Source: Waddliaceae bacterium
GTDB taxonomy: Bacteria > Chlamydiota > Chlamydiia > Chlamydiales > GCA-2709385
Assembly (NCBI GenBank): GCA_002709385.1
Contig: PAQS01000016.1
Location: 61,621-125,620 of the forward strand
DNA length: 64,000 nt
Reading direction: 5' to 3'
The position numbers and the translations under genes are program-made. This document shows, piece by piece, positions 62,742 to 64,000 of this stretch. Position 1 is the stretch's first letter. Each line of letters opens with the position of its first letter. The notes beneath the pieces are model-generated. The model was not told the DNA's origin, ran no database searches, and saw only the letters and a list, made by a program, of their open reading frames with translations.

Positions 62742-63869
62742 ATGAATACACCTGTTCTCCACTTTTTATTTCTTTTTTTGTTTGCTGCGAATCTTTTGAG
62801 CTCTCAAGATTTTTTTGAAAGTCGTGACCTAAGAAACCGATATAATGTTTCCTCTGATGAGGATAATGTAAGTGATGGTTCTCTAGAACATGGGGAAGAT
62901 TTTCTTCGTAGAAATTTGCGTAAGGCAAAAAAAGGTGATTTCATTGTCACCAGTCAGAGAAAGAACATTACCCTGATTCATATTCATAGTAAAAGTGAAA
63001 AAACAGTGGTTTTCGAGGAAATTTCTATTCCTTCGCACTTGGCACCTCGAAATGATGTGAATTGGGCAGCTTGGGTTCAAGAAGGCGCTCCTAGCCATAG
63101 CTCTTGGATTATGTATGAGGTGAGCCTTACAAGTGGTCGAATTCTAGAGTTTTTCTCGTTTACACAGAATGGCTGGAAGGATATTCCTTCGGAAGACAAT
63201 TTTATTTCTGTTTTATTGAACATGAAGTTCAATAAGATTCCTATGGATAAGCGTAAGAAAATTGGTCCTCGTAGTGGAGGAAGCTATAAAGACGCGCGGA
63301 AACCATGGAATCCACCTATGCGCGTCAATGGAGAGTTTATTAAGGGTGTTCCCTTTGATGCGTGGCGTACGACTTGGCCAAAAGATGGAACAGACCTAGC
63401 TGGTAGAGATGTAACAATCTACATTCCACAAGACAGCGATCGTTACCCTTCTTATTTTCCTTATTGGTTAGAAATTAGTCACGCTGTGGGTTCTGTAAAA
63501 GTTCGAATTATTGATTCAGGAACAGGCTTGGAGTCACCTAAGTTTGATCTACCTAGACGCCCACCTTCTTTTGTGCATAACGGAATATTTGAAGATCATA
63601 CCTTGCATATAGAGATCAATACTCATCCTTATTATGAGGAGTACCGTCTTCTTGCTAGTGAAGTGAGTGATTACATGCTACAGACTGTTGAGCTGGAACA
63701 TAAAACGATTTCGTTGGCAGATGGACACAGAGCACGAATTGAAGTTTCTGAGAAGGAATTGATTGAAAACCTTAAGGCAAACACTCCTTATCGTTTCATT
63801 TTGATCCCTGTAGGCCATCCAAAACAACATATCGAAACTAAGTCTCCTATCACATGGATTCCTCATTAA
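62742..63869 (+). CDS. Exported unknown protein
   Basis: 375 residues with a signal peptide (about 1-21, LFLFLFAANLLSSQD). The remainder is a two-part soluble protein: an acidic early region (SSDEDNVSDGSLEHGEDF) and a beta-rich body with strong motifs FDAWRTTWPKDGTDLAGRDVTIYIP and YFPYWLEISHAVGSVKVRIIDSGTGL that look conserved. No family named. The short leader (70 bp) shares an inverted repeat with the glycerate kinase gene. Confidence 0.78.
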   Translation: MNTPVLHFLFLFLFAANLLSSQDFFESRDLRNRYNVSSDEDNVSDGSLEHGEDFLRRNLRKAKKGDFIVTSQRKNITLIHIHSKSEKTVVFEEISIPSHLAPRNDVNWAAWVQEGAPSHSSWIMYEVSLTSGRILEFFSFTQNGWKDIPSEDNFISVLLNMKFNKIPMDKRKKIGPRSGGSYKDARKPWNPPMRVNGEFIKGVPFDAWRTTWPKDGTDLAGRDVTIYIPQDSDRYPSYFPYWLEISHAVGSVKVRIIDSGTGLESPKFDLPRRPPSFVHNGIFEDHTLHIEINTHPYYEEYRLLASEVSDYMLQTVELEHKTISLADGHRARIEVSEKELIENLKANTPYRFILIPVGHPKQHIETKSPITWIPH

Positions 63870-63962
63870 AAGTCATACTACTACCGGCGCGAGCATTTAA
63901 TCTATAGACTACCCCGGGATGAATCCCTTGTCATTACCCAAATTTTTTAAGTATTGATAGGC

Positions 63963-64000
63963 ATGACTAAACGAGCTCCTTCAACAAGTGACTTTAGACA
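63963..64000 (+). CDS. Start of a further gene, cut by the window
   Basis: ATG at 63963 opens MTKRAPSTSDFR and runs off the window. Only a weak AGG precedes the ATG. Too short to identify. Confidence 0.35.
   Translation, partial: MTKRAPSTSDFR

Overview
The window is 64 kb of AT-rich chromosome from a Gram-negative bacterium. I see a DUF1207 outer-membrane protein, a trp operon that starts at trpD without trpE/trpG, a NhaD-like antiporter, secreted kinase-like and PP2C-like proteins, a LEPRxLL-like/DUF4347 giant surface protein and a PEP-CTERM protein. Together these suggest a member of the PVC superphylum, possibly an environmental (non-pathogen) Chlamydiota. This placement is an inference: no rRNA or other phylogenetic marker lies in the window.

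Layout. (1) 1-1818: a partial membrane-protein gene, a DUF1207 gene and a CAU-anticodon tRNA. (2) 1777-10353: an integrated element of about 8.6 kb, bounded by 49-bp direct repeats of the tRNA 3' half. It carries a tyrosine integrase, an AlpA-like regulator, a CHC2 zinc-finger primase fragment, a TOPRIM/DUF3987 replication protein and cargo. The cargo is a DUF4365 nuclease-like gene, an unknown partner and a small membrane protein, which I consider a candidate anti-phage module. (3) 10.4-15.5 kb: a lipoprotein, a soluble chemoreceptor-like protein, an exported kinase-like protein and unknowns. (4) 15.6-22.6 kb: an RHS/YD-repeat toxin with a C-terminal hydrolase-like domain, a presumptive immunity gene, and a tandemly duplicated orphan C-terminus plus second immunity gene. 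(5) 22.7-33.3 kb: a P-loop ATPase fused to an SnoaL/NTF2-like domain, then a surface protein of about 3100 residues with 22 SdrD-type B repeats, five of them near-identical 369-bp units. (6) 33.4-38.0 kb: a signalling cluster of two response regulators, a PAS histidine kinase, a REC-histidine kinase hybrid, and a membrane protein whose N-terminus matches the plant/cyanobacterial ethylene-receptor copper site residue for residue. (7) 38-53.4 kb: ordinary chromosomal genes (cold-shock protein, phosphatidylcholine synthase, AraC regulator, glycosyltransferase, PEP-CTERM protein, alginate-type porin, PhzF, DMT transporter, antiporter, NAD salvage). (8) 53.5-57.9 kb: trpDCFBA behind a near-perfect 20-bp palindrome. 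(9) 57.9-64 kb: a large PP2C-domain protein, two exported unknowns, glycerate kinase and the start of a further gene.

Most striking are the ethylene-receptor-like sensor in a four- or five-gene relay (33.4-38.0 kb), the integrated element with its defence-like cargo and a covarying T-stem base pair between its two att copies, and the decaying RHS toxin/immunity locus, which has an amber codon in the signal-peptide region, an orphan C-terminus and a homopolymer frameshift.
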